From Valencia hispanica (taxonomy: Eukaryota > Chordata > Actinopteri > Cyprinodontiformes > Valenciidae): a stretch of 64,000 nt of DNA. Numbering within the stretch: position 1 is the first letter of the stretch; each line of letters opens with the position of its first letter. The translations under genes were made by a program, and so were the position numbers. Under the pieces are notes generated by a model that made no database searches, had not been told where the DNA came from, and saw nothing but the letters and a program-made list of their open reading frames with translations. The DNA lies in assembly GCA_963556495.2 (NCBI GenBank), contig OY747707.1, positions 7,127,001 through 7,191,000 on the forward strand, in the 5' to 3' direction. Shown piece by piece: positions 23,101 through 33,401 of this stretch.

Positions 23101-25035
23101 CAAGAATTTCAGTCTGTAGATGTGCAAAGCTGGTAGAGACAAACCCTAAAAGACTGGCAGCTGGAAGTGCAGCAAAAGGTGGTTCTACAAAGTATTGACT
23201 CAGGGGGCTGAATAATTACGCACACCCCACTTTTCAGTTATTCATTTGTAAAAAATGTTTGGAATCATGTATGATTTTCGTTCCACTTCTCACGTGTACA
23301 CCACTTTGTTTTGGTTTTTCACCTGGAATTCAAATAAAACTGATTCATGTTTGTGGCTGTAATGTTACAAAATGTGGAAAAGTTCAAGGGGGCCGAATAC
23401 TTTTGCAAGCCACTGTACGTAAAAATTATTCTAACACATGACCGTGGTACCTTCAGGACTCTGGAGATTACACCCAAGGATGAACCAGACTTGATGACAT
23501 CTTGGCTGATTACTTTTGATTTTTCTTTTCCACATGATGTCACACAAGGAAGCAGTGTGCTTGAGGTGTTGCCTCAAAATACATCCACAGGTGTGCCTCC
23601 ATTTATCTCAAATATTGTGAATAAACCAATCAGACGCCTACAATGTCATGCGCTCATGATCTGGGCTTTTGAAATTCTTTAAAGCCACAGTAATGTAAAT
23701 GTAGATCAATTCTGAATAGGAAAGAAGTTATAGAAGTTAAGATAGTTTTTTTTAATTATTATTTTGGTTCAGTTTAAATCATGCTTATTATTCCTGTACT
23801 TTTGCTTTTTCTGCACCCTGCTGTAATGCTTTTGATGTTTTATGTAAAGCACTTTGAATTGTCCTGTAACATGAATTGTGTTATACAAATAAACTTGCCT
23901 TGCCTTATAATAACCAGTATATCCTCCTGAGACCCGGCGCATTCATTTGTGTCCTTTATAGTGGACATTTTGTTCACCTTAATCTTCTTTTACTATTTTA
24001 TGTTATCCTATTAAGCACTACAGTACTTTTTAGAGGCCATCTTTGGCTTTCCACTGATGTGTCAATTTGATAGGTTTACATGCTGGGAAGTCCCCATTAA
24101 AATGTCTGGCTTACCAGGAACCACATTTTATGAAAAGATGAGAGATAAGTGAGATAATCTTCATGTTTTGCCATTTTTACCATAATAATTATATATATGT
24201 TCTTGTTAATTACTATGTCAATAACAATATTTTGACTTCTGAAAACAGTTTATTGATTTATCTTTTGAAATAACAGTGCTTTTATGAATGTCTATTGTGA
24301 AGGACAACAGGATGATTTTAGTTCATTTAAAGACTTTCATCGTTGTAGGAGAAATACATGAAGCAGAAGAGATTCTTATACAAGATAGTCAAGGGAGGTT
24401 CAGATTTGGAACTTTCAGATGGGGAAAAATGATGCCGTTTATTAGTAGTATTAGTTGTTAGTTAGTAGTAGCCTGTGATAGGGGAAGATGGTGAAGACAG
24501 AGAGGTAAGACGATGGAGGAGAATCTGATGGGACAGACTCAGTGCCAGGGTTGGAACAGGAAAGCCACTCATGCTTTGTGGGAAAGAAAAAGCTCATGAA
24601 TATTTTTTTTTTTTAATCAAATTGAATGCATTCTTGGTTTAATGTCATCAGATGACGTTCATTTTTTTGTTTTAAATTTAGTTGTATTCAGACGTTAATC
24701 GTCCTGTTGTCCACTGCAGTGGACACGCTGTAAAATTAAAGTAAAAAAAAAATATGTTAAGAAAATTAAATGGTAAGGTGTTCTTTTTTGGCCTAAATAG
24801 ATAGAAAATCACATTAAAAAAAAAGAAAAGAAAAAGAAAAACAAGTTTTTCTCTTTGGTTCTCAAGAGGATGTAAATGGAGGCAACACCAACCCGGACCA
24901 GCCTGAACTGGGACCACTGACCTTCCCGTCCACATAGATGACTCTTTTCCCGGTGGTTGTCCCGTGTTCAAACTCGATCCTGTGGACTCCGTCACTGAGC
25001 GCCACGTCCCACACACCAGCGAGGTCACTGGACAT
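17144..25035 (-). CDS. faim: Fas apoptotic inhibitory molecule (FAIM)
   Basis: Cytosolic protein known in vertebrates to protect cells from Fas-triggered death and from protein aggregation. Four coding exons in transcript order: 24922-25035, 19877-20105, 17398-17447, 17144-17293, with phases that join exactly to 180 residues against about 179 in mammals. Landmarks are GVWDVALSDGVHRIEFEHGT at the N-terminus, DWMFKLVGKETFNVG, INIDAVSGFAYEYTLEINGK, MDVWCNGDKIETA, and GEFVDDGTETHFTLG followed by HTLLVDGTEI near the C-terminus. These cover both beta-sandwich halves of the FAIM fold, so the gene looks intact. The initiator ATG at 25035 lies just after an acceptor-like CAGCAG, so a 5' non-coding exon is expected upstream; candidates are near 26.8-26.96 kb. 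The introns hold hAT-like, Helitron-like and Tc1-like insertions, including a 1.3-kb Tc1-like element at 22077. The long N-terminal isoform exon known in neurons was not found. Confidence 0.95.
17621..18043. mobile_element. MITE with GTAGAGAT inverted ends, hAT-like
   Basis: The left end GTAGAGATCGACC and the reverse complement of the right end, GTAGAGATAGACC, match at 12 of 13 bases. The interior repeats GGCCGATAT-type words. It is 423 bp and non-coding. Flanking 8-mers match only about 5 of 8 in one register, so the hAT assignment is tentative. It lies in the FAIM intron between exons 2 and 3. Confidence 0.6.
18362..19294. mobile_element. hAT-like non-autonomous element (AGGGGTGTAA ends)
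   Basis: The left end is TAGGGGTGTAACG and the right end, reverse-complemented, is CAGGGGTGTAATGG. The 8-bp flanks are GTAACCAG (18354-18361) and GTGACAAG (19295-19302), matching at 6 of 8, which fits an aged hAT target duplication. The element is 933 bp. Near 18400-18440 it has the GGCACGG and GGTTCGGTAC words typical of this MITE group. No transposase remains. Confidence 0.7.
19515..19632 (+). mobile_element. Helitron-like 3' end, copy 1
   Basis: This stretch shares with 44187-44332 the blocks TTTTTGCCAGGGTTTGT, AGCAACTT, CTCAAAAAGT and TGCGCTCTCCGAGTGCTTTT. GCGCTC and GAGTGC can pair as a short hairpin with one G-T wobble. The terminal CTAG seen in the other copy is CCAG here. The Helitron assignment is inference from the hairpin and terminus. 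Confidence 0.4.
20470..20890 (-). mobile_element. Tc1-like remnant (3' half)
   Basis: Read on the minus strand, 20870-20600 resembles the C-terminal region and tail of a Tc1-like transposase gene: the ordered pieces AAGTGGTTACACAAAGACTT, GAATGGGTCAGAATTCCAGC and GTCAGACTGTTTAAAAGGC, followed by a long AT-rich tail. No intact frame remains. It lies in the FAIM intron between exons 1 and 2. Confidence 0.5.
21063..21760 (-). mobile_element. hAT-like element related to 6191-6801, opposite orientation
   Basis: The left end TAGTAGTGGGCAATATAA corresponds to the reverse complement of the right end of the copy at 6191-6801. The shared GGTAGAAAT(A/G)ATAT block follows. The right end, ATATCACCGGGCGCT, corresponds to its left end with substitutions. 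It is about 700 bp and non-coding. No convincing target duplication was found, so it is probably older. Confidence 0.6.
21950..22076. other. Short flank of the Tc1 insertion
   Basis: The stretch has AT-rich runs and no feature that I can support. It ends in the TA target dinucleotide at 22075-22076. Confidence 0.3.
22077..23415 (+). mobile_element. Tc1/mariner element, copy 1, internally deleted
   Basis: The ends are CAGTGGCTTGTAAAAGTATT and, reverse-complemented, CAGTGGCTTGCAAAAGTATT, flanked by TA at 22075-22076 and 23416-23417. The inverted repeats extend over about 200 bp on each side and include the shared GTGCGTAATTATTCAG word, so this is the long-repeat Tc1 class. The element is 1339 bp against 1606 bp in copy 2. 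Aligning the two shows that a 257-bp internal segment is missing. It lies in a FAIM intron. Confidence 0.95.
22436..23198 (+). pseudogene. Tc1-like transposase, deleted copy
   Basis: The start codon and N-terminal DNA-binding half are intact: MKSKEHTRQVRDKV, then a paired-like helix-turn-helix with PRSGDQAIIQKWKEYG and a GRPR-like hook GRTRRALIRNAAKRP. After KKSRLQ the sequence jumps to the region encoding ILEENLLESAKDLR, in another frame. The jump removes the first catalytic Asp block (WSDET) and the GGG region. Downstream the FQQDKDPKH and [15 protein letters not shown] blocks can still be read in frame +3. The protein is therefore dead for transposition but could still bind the inverted repeats. 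The residue after the second Asp is Lys instead of the Asn in copy 2. Confidence 0.9.
23430..23720 (-). mobile_element. Probable older Tc1-like fragment
   Basis: GTTGCCTCAAAATACATCCA followed by CAGGTGTGCCTCCATTTATC and AATAAACCAATCAGACGCC is a pattern that I associate with degenerate Tc1-like elements in fish. No transposase frame or matching end was found, so this is tentative. Confidence 0.3.
23800..23905 (+). repeat. LINE-type 3' tail fragment
   Basis: TTATGTAAAGCACTTTGAAT, then TTATACAAATAAACTTGCCT and a short TTGCCT duplication, is the terminal pattern of fish L2-type LINEs. The same pattern, diverged, occurs at about 75-150. Confidence 0.5.
24170..24869. other. FAIM intron 1, left part
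   Basis: Low-complexity A/T runs at 24601-24616 and 24805-24845. No exon, RNA gene or repeat with recognisable ends seen. Confidence 0.35.
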
Positions 25036-25384
25036 CCCGACCGGTTCCCGAACCTGCTGAGGTCCAACAGAAAACGGGTTTAAATGAAAGCTGCTGACAC
25101 CGACGTTAACCCGCGGGTCGTCATAGAGAACAATCCCCGTTCTGCTGGAACCGAGAAACGTTTACAGCAGAACCTCAATCAGAACAGAACATGACGATGA
25201 ACGGAGTGATCAACTCCGAGAAAACGCTGCTAAAGATAGCATGCTAAGCTACTTCTGTTTCAGCTGATTAACATCCGGTGTCAGGGATTTAATTTCAAAA
25301 TAAAAGTTGTTTTTGATCAAAAAGGTTCGCTGGGATTTTGTAGGTTTACCACAGTACACATTTTTACAATGTATATTACAGTAT

Positions 25385-25478
25385 GGGGGGGGGATTTTTA
25401 TTCTGTAAAGCACTTTGAATTGCATTTGTATGAAAAGCGCTCTATAAATAAAGTTTATTATTATTATTATTATTCTTA
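25385..25478 (+). repeat. LINE tail with (TTA)n microsatellite
   Basis: TCTGTAAAGCACTTTGAATT, then AAAAGCGCTCTATAAATAAA and a run of TTA repeats. The same organisation (GCACTTT, AATAAA, ATT repeats) ends the LINE at 46378-49245, so this is probably a short 3' fragment of a related family. Confidence 0.5.
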
Positions 25479-25559
25479 CAGTTGGCCTTTTCCATAATAA
25501 TGCTTGTAGTTCTTGGTAAAATTTCATCTTTACACATCTTCAACAGATCTGGTACGTTC

Positions 25560-26500
25560 CCTGACATAAAAGAAAATAGCCTTCTTTATAGAGAACGCTT
25601 TACACATTCTCTGCTGCCCAAAATTAAATTAAATAATAAAAAAAAAAACATGTTATGGTCAGACTAGAAAAATTAACTGATAAATAAGAAGCTTTAGCAG
25701 ATTTCCACGGAACAATTAGCCAGGCAATTCCAGGAAAAATGAATTTACTTTTGGGATATTGTATTATTACAGAAACAGTTGTGAAATATTACATAAATTA
25801 AAAATATATGTAATAAAAAGGTAGCTTCAGTCTGGCTATATGTGTGTGTTTAATTCTGATTGTTTGGACATCGTGTAAGAGGTACCACAAGGATCTGTGC
25901 TTGGAGTAAATTATTTATCATGTACGTAATTGATTTATGCGAAATGTTTAGTTTTATTAAATCTGTATTAAATCTGACATACATTTGAAGCATTTTGAAT
26001 TCTGGGAGAAATTTACAGAAATGTTTAGATTTATTTAACATCTGTAATTATTAATATTAAAACAATGGTCTGACATAAATAAACTTATTTATTGTAGTTG
26101 GATATGGAAAGACACAATCTTCAGTTTCAATGAAAATAATAAGTGTGAACATAGAAAGAGCAAAGTATGTAAAAATATCAATATGCATAATTTGCAATAT
26201 CCAAGCATAAGTGAGATATAAACAAATAGGCTATAAGGTGCTTATTTTTACAAACTAGAAAAATCTATTGTGCTGTATATCTCATTTTAATTATTGTTGT
26301 TTGCTGTCTTTATTCCCAGTGTATATATTGGTTTATTTGTGTGTACATTTGTATTTACATATTTAGGTACATTGGTATTGATTGTTACGGTAAAAGTAGT
26401 TGATTTTGTAAAATTAAAAACTAAAACTAAATGGGTACAGGATTTAAAAAGTGTCAACTTCATCACAATTAGTTTTGAGCATGTGAAATTGTAGAATAAT
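25560..26500 (+). mobile_element. Degenerate LINE reverse-transcriptase remnant
   Basis: Near 25879-25905 one frame reads EVPQGSVLG, the conserved PQG block of non-LTR reverse transcriptases, and the next residues keep a short open stretch. Flanking frames are broken by many stops. The surroundings are AT-rich. No ends were found, so the family is open. Confidence 0.4.
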
Positions 26501-26756
26501 TATAACTTCATCTTATTTATATATGTTTGAAATTTACGTTCAATTTACAAGCAAGGTAATGAGTAATATTGGTATTTATTTATTTTTATTTAACAAACAG
26601 ATATACACTTTAACAGCAGTCTTATTTGAAAAAAAAAATTTATTATTGCTCTCAAAACTTGAAAAGCATATTTATGCAAAGTCAGATCCGTTTCAATCCC
26701 AGTCACAGAAAGTTACGCTTTTATTTTGAAGCATAAGCGGAAGCAGACCTGGATCA

Positions 26757-26965
26757 GCTTGTACACTTTGACTATGATTTGAGCCCCTCTGACCGCTAAC
26801 GTAGCCTTCGGTCTGGTGGAAAAATAAAACCTGTAAGCTGAACTCAGAACTATCATCCATTAGTTTACAGCAGGATTACCTCAGTGATGTTGAAATATCC
26901 TCGATAACAAACCTTCAGCGGGACACTTTGGACACAGTTTATCCTTCCGGGAAGCTGCTGAGGTT
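26757..26965 (-). other. Possible 5' non-coding exons of FAIM
   Basis: On the minus strand a stretch just inside the X-box ends in CATCACTGAG/GTAATC (donor GT at 26881-26882). About 65 bases later an acceptor-like TTTTTCCACCAG (AG at about 26816-26817) opens a 60-base stretch that ends TGATCCAG/GTCTGC. Splice-site and positional logic suggest 5' UTR exons spliced to the acceptor before the FAIM start codon. A separate small minus-strand gene cannot be excluded. Confidence 0.3.
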
Positions 26966-26986
26966 TAGCCGAGCTGTTTTAATGCT

Positions 26987-27000
26987 GTTACCGTGGCAAC
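26987..27000. promoter_or_regulatory. RFX X-box in the probable FAIM promoter
   Basis: GTTACCGTGGCAAC matches the palindromic RFX X-box consensus GTTRCC-N-TGGYAAC. A GC-box-like CCGCCCCC lies about 30 bp to the right (27030-27037). Both are in a locally CpG-rich patch, the only one upstream of FAIM in this window. In mammals FAIM lies beside the centrosomal gene CEP70; no CEP70 exon was seen here. Confidence 0.55.
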
Positions 27001-27238
27001 ATCGATCAGCCCTACGCACAAGCGTGTCTCCGCCCCCTTTAGTTCGGGTCAAACTCTGCTGAAAATCCGAAGCAATCAAAACAAAAAGTGAAGAGTTCAG
27101 AGAATGAAGGGACAAGAGCTTTACTTTACTCCTCCTTTCTACATTTTCTTTTTGTTCTTTGACCTGTGCTGCCTATCTCCTCAAATAACTTAGTAGAAAC
27201 GTGTTTTTGTTGAATAAAGTTACAAAAATCTTAACAAT

Positions 27239-27790
27239 TCGATTCAAATTCAAAATTACTTTATTGATCTCAAAGGGAAATACATTTTTGTTGGAACTTA
27301 TTATCCAAGTTTCTTTAAAGATTTCTTGTGGATGATGATGGCCGTGGGGAGGGATGATCCCCTGTAGCTCTCTGCAGATCTACAGGATGCTCAGCGTTGT
27401 CCATTATGTTCATTTTATGAAGAATGCTTTTTTGCATACTAATCTCCAGAGGGTCCCCAGCATCCAACCTGTTTGCCAACGATCTCACATTGCCCATTAT
27501 GATTGATGGAGAGAGTTTGAAATTCCTCCTTTTCTCTCTCTTCTTCGCCCCTGCTCTGGATCCATGGTGTCTCCTTTTCAACTCATTAGGGTTTTGTAGC
27601 GGCAGTTGAGGTATTATTTGAGCTTTTGTGATGTTAATCAGCTGCTCCCAGTTGTAAACCACCTTGTTGCCATGGTTATGCTTCAAAACAAATGTCCAAA
27701 AGTAAAAGAGAGTAGCAAAAGTCCTTTCAGCTGCACAGCATTCAAAACCAGAGAGAACAATTGTCCACAAAAATAATGTTTCTTCCATAA
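27239..27790 (-). mobile_element. Internally deleted LINE derivative, copy A
   Basis: On the minus strand a 157-codon frame starts with VLSGFECCAAERTF and NHGNKVVYNWEQLINITKA, runs through SPSIIMGNVRSLANRLDA, and then jumps to DPLEISMQKSILHKMNIMD. The first part is the 5' region of a fish LINE ORF2 and the last part its extreme 3' end, so endonuclease and reverse transcriptase are missing. The junction is at about 27455-27465. The 3' end is TTTCCCTTTGAGATCAATAA followed by AGTAATTTTGAATTTGAATC. The same junction occurs at 49320-49915. Confidence 0.75.
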
Positions 27791-28229
27791 ATGGAGGAAT
27801 AAAAGTTTGTATAAAGAAATTTTTACACCCTTATTATTTTTTTACTCTTCGTGTTATTTGTGGTCTTCAGCTTTAGTCCTGTTTCAGTTTCCACCAGTTC
27901 TTGTTGGGATTAATACATTTTGTGCACAACAAAGGAACTATTTCATCATTTTTATGCATATTTCCCATCTCCAAGGTGTGTAAAACTGAATGCCTATTGG
28001 ATTCATATCAGACTACACGCTTCATCAATACCCAGACACACATAACCTAAGGGGATCAACACTCACTATCTAGATGCACATAATTAAATAGCTTCTGTTG
28101 CTCAGGCGAAAAGAGACGAAGAATAAGATTGACTGACCATGAGAAGTTAAACATTTTAAAATAAATGGACGCAACACTGATAAAATTCACAGAACCATTT
28201 AACAATTTGTTGTAAATACTTAAATGGGT

Positions 28230-28640
28230 CTCAAGAAAGGCAAATACCGAAATTAACTTGATTTGAGAAGAATCAAATGTGAAGCTACCAGGAACCCATC
28301 ATCTTCTGACGCTGTTGTATTCCAGAACTAAAACCTACCTGGAGGGATCAGAAGGTGTTCAGTCCTTTTTCAGAAGATTTTTTTTTTCAAGCTGTGGTGC
28401 AGAAAAGAGTCGAGATCTTTCAACAAGATCATAATTTGACGGAGGAGAGTGCTCCATCACATCCACCAAGGTACACTGTGGGTAGCCAGTAAAGGCCTTG
28501 TAGATGAAAGAATATTGATGTGATTCCTTTCCTCACCAGACCTAAACCCTACAGAAAACCTCTTAGTCCTTCTTAAATGGGAGATTTAAGGTGAAGGAAA
28601 ACTATAAACCTATCTCAAAAAGTTGATAGTCAACAAAGGA
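28230..28640 (+). mobile_element. Tc1-like remnant
   Basis: Degenerate blocks suggest a Tc1-like C-terminal half: a FQQDNDPxH-like reading near 28418-28440 (CTTTCAACAAGATCATAATT) and a LTRPKPYRKPL/PDLNPTENL reading near 28535-28565. Frames are broken throughout. No ends paired. Confidence 0.45.
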
Positions 28641-28734
28641 ATAGGTCAGACTCAATTAATACAAGTGTTTTGACGGGAATTGAAAAGAAAAGTGGATATA
28701 CTGGAAATCAACCCATAGTTTAGATCTGGTTATC

Positions 28735-28885
28735 CTTGCAGGGTACTGCGATGGATTGGCGACCTGTCCACGGTGTACCCTACCTCTCGCCAAATGAATG
28801 CTGGAGAGAGGCACCAGTTCCCACCCCCGCAACCCTGCAGAGGATGGACGGGTATAGATAATGGATGGATGGTTATCAGAAAATA
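28735..28885 (+). repeat. 3' fragment of the GGATGGATGG-tailed short interspersed repeat
   Basis: GATTGGCGACCTGTCCACGG, GTGTACCCTACCTCTCGCC and AGAGGATGGACGGGTATAGA followed by ATGGATGGATGG match, with substitutions, the copy at 33405-33827. Tc1 copy 2 begins just to the right. Confidence 0.7.
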
Positions 28886-28892
28886 CATTTTA

Positions 28893-30498
28893 CAGTGGCT
28901 TGCAAAAGTATTCGGCCCCCTTGAACTTTTCCACATTTTGTCATGTGACAGCCACAAACATAAATCAACTCTATTGGAATTCCAGGTGAAAGACCAATAC
29001 AAAGTGGTGTACACGTGAGAAGTGGAACGAAAATCATACATGATTCCAAACATTTTTTACTAAAAAATAAGTGAAAAGTGGGCTGTGCGTAATTATTCTG
29101 CCCCCTTTGGTCTGAGTGCAGTCAGTTGCCCATAGACATTGCCTGATGAGTGCTAATGACTAAATAGAGTGCACCTGTGTGTAATCTAATGTCAGTACAA
29201 ATACAGCTGCCCTGTGACGGCCTCAGAGGTTGTCTAAGAGAATGTTGGGAGCAACAACACCATGAAGTCCAAAGAACACACCAGACAGGTCAGGGATAAA
29301 GTTATTGAGAAATTTAAAGCAGGCTTAGGCTACAAAAAGATTTCCCAAGCCTTGAACATCCCACGGAGCGCTGTTCAAGTGATCATTCAGAAATAGAAGG
29401 AGTATGGCACAACTGTAAACCTACCAAGACAAGGCCGTCCACCTAAACTCACAGGCCGAACAAGGAGAGCGCTGATCAGAAATGCAGCCAAGAGGCCCAT
29501 GGTGACTCTGGACGAGCTGCAGAGATCTACAGCTCAGGTGGGGGAATCTGTCCATAGGACAACTATTAGTGGTGCACTCCACAAAGTTGGCCTTAATGGA
29601 AGAGTGGCAAGAAGAAAGCCATTGTTAAAAGAAAACCATAAGAAGTCCCGTTTGCAGTTTGCCACAAGCCATGTGGGGGACACAGCAAACATGTGGAAGA
29701 AGGTGCTCTGGTCAGATGAGACCAAAATGGAACTTTTTGGCCAAAATGAAAACCGCAATGTGTGGCGCAAAACTAACACTGCACATCACTCTGAACACAC
29801 CATCCCCACTGTCAAATATGGTGGTGGCAGCATCATGCTCTGGGGGTGCTTCTCTTCAGCAGGGACAGGGAAGCTGGTCAGAGTTGATGGGAAGATGGAT
29901 GGAGCCAAATACAGGGCAATCTTGGAAGAAAACCTCTTGGAGTCTGCAAAAGACTTGAGACTGGGGCGGAGGTTCACCTTCCAGCAGGACAACGACCCTA
30001 AACATAAAGCCAGGGCAACAATGGAATGGTTTAAAACAAAACATATCCATGTGTTAGAATGGCCCAGTCAAAGTCCAGATCTAAATCCAATCGAGAATCT
30101 GTGGCAAGATCTGAAAACTGCTGTTCACAAACGCTGTCCATCTAATCCGACTGAGCTGGATCTGTTTTGCAAAGAAGAATGGGCAAGAATTTCCGTCTCT
30201 AGATGTGCAAAGCTGGTAGAGACAAACCCTAAAAGACTGGCAGCTGGAATTGCAGCAAAAGGTGGTTCTATAAAGTATTGACTTAAGGGGCAGAATAATT
30301 ACGCACACCCCACTTTTCAGTTATTTATTTGTAAAAAATGTTTGGAATCATTTATGATTTTCGTTCCACTTCTCACGTGTACACCACTTTGTATTGGTCT
30401 TTCACCTGGAATTCCAATAAAATTGATTCATGTTTGTGGCTGTAATGTGACAAAATGTGGAAAAGTTCAAGGGGGCCTAATACTTTTGCAAGCCACTG
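28893..30498 (+). mobile_element. Tc1/mariner element, copy 2, full length
   Basis: The ends are CAGTGGCTTGCAAAAGTATT in both orientations, flanked by TA (28891-28892 and 30499-30500). Inverted repeats are roughly 210 bp, the IR/DR arrangement of long-repeat Tc1 elements. It is 1606 bp and closely similar to copy 1 over all shared bases. It lies between FAIM's presumed promoter and the next gene. Confidence 0.95.
29262..30281 (+). pseudogene. Tc1-like transposase with one nonsense codon
   Basis: Coding length is 339 residues, the normal Tc1 size. Codon 45 is TAG (29394-29396), where copy 1 has TGG (Trp) in QKWKEYG. The rest is open to the stop at 30281. The DDE residues are all present: Asp in VLWSDETKMELFG, Asp in FQQDNDPKH, and Glu in SPDLNPIENLW with 34 residues between the last two, so this is a DD34E enzyme. 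Re-initiation at the ATG at 29499 would lack the first DNA-binding helix-turn-helix. The other blocks, including YGGGSIMLWGCFSS, look functional, so inactivation is recent. Confidence 0.95.
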
Positions 30499-30639
30499 TA
30501 TATGAAATTGTAGATAAGTAAAGGTTTTATTCCACACAAACACCCCACTAGATGGCGCCAACATAAACAACAGTTCTCTACCTGCATTGATATTGTGACT
30601 AAAACTGGAATCAGAGACCTCTTAGGTGCATAGTAAAAT

Positions 30640-31612
30640 CTGTACACATTGGTTATAATTGGTTATTGGGTCCCAGGATAGATACCATGGAGACTTGCTT
30701 TAATCGCCTGGATCAACTGAAAAATTGTGTGTCAAACCAGGTGGTCAACAGCACAGGAGCACCACAGGGGACCGTACTCTCACCATTGCTTTTCACTCTG
30801 TACCTCAGACTTCCAGCACAGATCAGAGACCTGTCATCTGCAGAAATACTCAGATGACTCTGCAATTGTCGGGTGTATCAGAGATGGACAAGAAGCTGAA
30901 TACAGAGAGCTGGTGGACCGCTTTGTGACATGGTGTGGAAACAATCGTCTCACCTTGAATGTGAACAAAACAAAGGAGATGATTGTAGATTTCAGAAGAA
31001 ACAGGGATAAGTCAAACACTGTTTCCATCATGGGAGAAGAAGTGGAGGTGGTTGAAGAATATAAATACATCAGAGTTCACCTTGACAACAGACTGGATTG
31101 GAGACTCAACAGTGAAACCGTCTACAAGAAGGGAGAGAGCAGACTGTACTTCTTGAGGAAGCTTAGGTCCTTCAAGGTTTGCAGCAAGATGCTGGAGATC
31201 TTCTACAAGTCTGTTGTGGAGAGTGTAATCTCTTCAGCCGTCATCTGTTGGGGTAGCAGCATCAGAGCCAGGGATTTAAAAAGGCTCAACAACCTGATAA
31301 AGAAGGTTCTGGTTCTGTTCTGGGGACAACCGTGGAAAATCTGGAGATGATGATGCAAAGAAAGATTCTTCATAAAATCAAAAAAAGTATGGACAACCCT
31401 GAGCATCCTCTTCATGAGACTGTCAGACAACAACAGAGTGTCTTCAATCGGAGGCTTATTCAGTTCCGCTGCAATACAGACCGCTACAGGAAATCCTTCC
31501 TGCCCACAGCCATCATCATCTACAACAACTCCTTAAAGAATTCATTATATGAGCTATACCAACACTTCATTTCCCTCTGGGATCAATAGAAATATTTTTG
31601 AATTTAATTTAA
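30640..31612 (+). mobile_element. 5'-truncated LINE, reverse-transcriptase 3' half
   Basis: The plus strand gives the end of a non-LTR reverse transcriptase across two frames: NQVVNSTGAPQGTVLSPLLF, then YSDDSAIVGC (the YADD-type active site as YSDD), NRLTLNVNKTKEMIVDF and KSVVESVISSAVICWGSSI. The C-terminal KILHKIKKSMDNPEHPLHET follows in another frame. It ends TTTCCCTCTGGGATCAATAG. The 5' part is missing, as usual for LINE insertion. It belongs to the same family as copies A and B. Confidence 0.85.
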
Positions 31613-33401
31613 GTCGTATTTGATGGACTTTTCAATAACCCACATTTCTTAACTGGTCTGCTGTAATGTTCTGACATGTCTCATCACTTGGCACCATATA
31701 AATAAACTGAACTGAATCTTAAATGTTGTGTTTCCATTGGCTGTAAGTGGAAAAACATCACAGTTAACAGAATTAAAGGCTTGAAAACATCAATCCGTGT
31801 AATTAATACACATGATGTGTTTCATTTTATGAATTAAGTTACTGAAATAAATTGACTTTTCAATAATATTCAAATTTGTTGATTATGACTCGACTGCACG
31901 GTTCTGCAGTTTGGAGCGTGTGGCTTTGGAGTTTCTGGGTTTGAACAGCATGCAAAAGTTGATTCATTTCCATAATTCCCCTTAAAAGGTGAAACTAATA
32001 TATGAGACAGACTCAGTACATGCAAAGTGAGATATTTCAAGCTGTTATCTGTTATAATTTTAATGAATATGCATTACAGATTATGAAAACCCCAAATTCA
32101 AAATATCAAAAAAAATTGTATTGTGAAAAGGTTCAATATTTTAAACTCAAAGTGTCACTCTAAGCAGCTAATTAATCCAAAACACCAACAAAGGGTTCCT
32201 GAGCCGTTAAATGGTGTTTCAGTCTGGTTTAGTAGGGATCACAATCATGGGGAAGACTGCTGACCTGACCTGCAGAAAACCATCATTGACCCCCTCCATA
32301 AGGAGGGAAAGCCTCAAAAGGTAACTGCAAAAGAAACTGGATGTTCCCAAAGTACTGTATCACAGCACATTAATAGAAAGTATGTGGAAGGGAAAAGTGT
32401 GGAAGAAAAAGGAGCACAAGCAGCAGGGATGACTGCAGCCTGGAGAGGATTGTCAGGAAAAGACAATTAAAAAGTGTTGGGGACTTTCACAAGGAGCGGA
32501 CTGAGGCTGGAGTTAGTGCATCAAGAGCCACCACACACAGACGGATCATGGACATGGGCTTCAAATGTCCTATTCCTCTGAACAACAAACAACGTCAGAA
32601 GAGTCTTACCTGGGCTAAAGAAAAAAAGAACTGCAAATTCTGCATCTCATTTGGAAACCAAGGTCCCAGAGTCTGGAGGAAGAATGGAGAGGAACACAAT
32701 CCAAGATAGTGGAAGTCCAGTGTGAAGTTTCCACAGTCTGTGTTGATTTTGGGAGCCCTGTCATCTGCTGGTGTTGGTCCACTGAGCTTTATTAAGTCCA
32801 GAACCAACGCAGCCATCTACCAGGACATTTTGGAGCACTTCATGCTTCTTTCTGCAGACGAGCTTCATGGAGATGCTGACTTCATTTTCTAGCAGGACTT
32901 GGTACCTGCCCACACAGCCAGAAGTACCAAAACCTGGTTGAGTGACCGTGGGATTACTATGCTTGATTGGCCAGAAACTCGTAGTCATCTGACCTGAACT
33001 CCATAGAGAATCTATGGGGCATTGCCAAGAGAAAGATGAGACATGAGACGGAACAATGCAGAAGAACTGGAGGCCGATAGTGAAGTATCCTGGTCATCCA
33101 TAACACCTCAGCAGAGCCACAGGCTGATAGCATCCATGCCACGCCTCAATGAGGCAGTAATGATGTAAAAGGTGCCCAAACCAAGTACTGAGTACATATG
33201 TATGATTATAGTTTTCAGAGTTCTGACATTTCTCTATTTAAAATGCTTGTTTTATTGATTATATGTAATATTCAAATTTTCTGAGATTTTGAATTTGTGG
33301 TTTTCATAAGCTGTAAATCATAATCATCAAAATTATAACAAATAAAGGCTTGAAATATCTCGCTTTGCATGTAATGACTCTAGATCATGTATTAGTTTCT
33401 G

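Noticed and set aside
24678..25067. 129-codon minus-strand frame as one protein
   Set aside because: Only its first part is the FAIM first coding exon; the rest reads through the donor into the intron.
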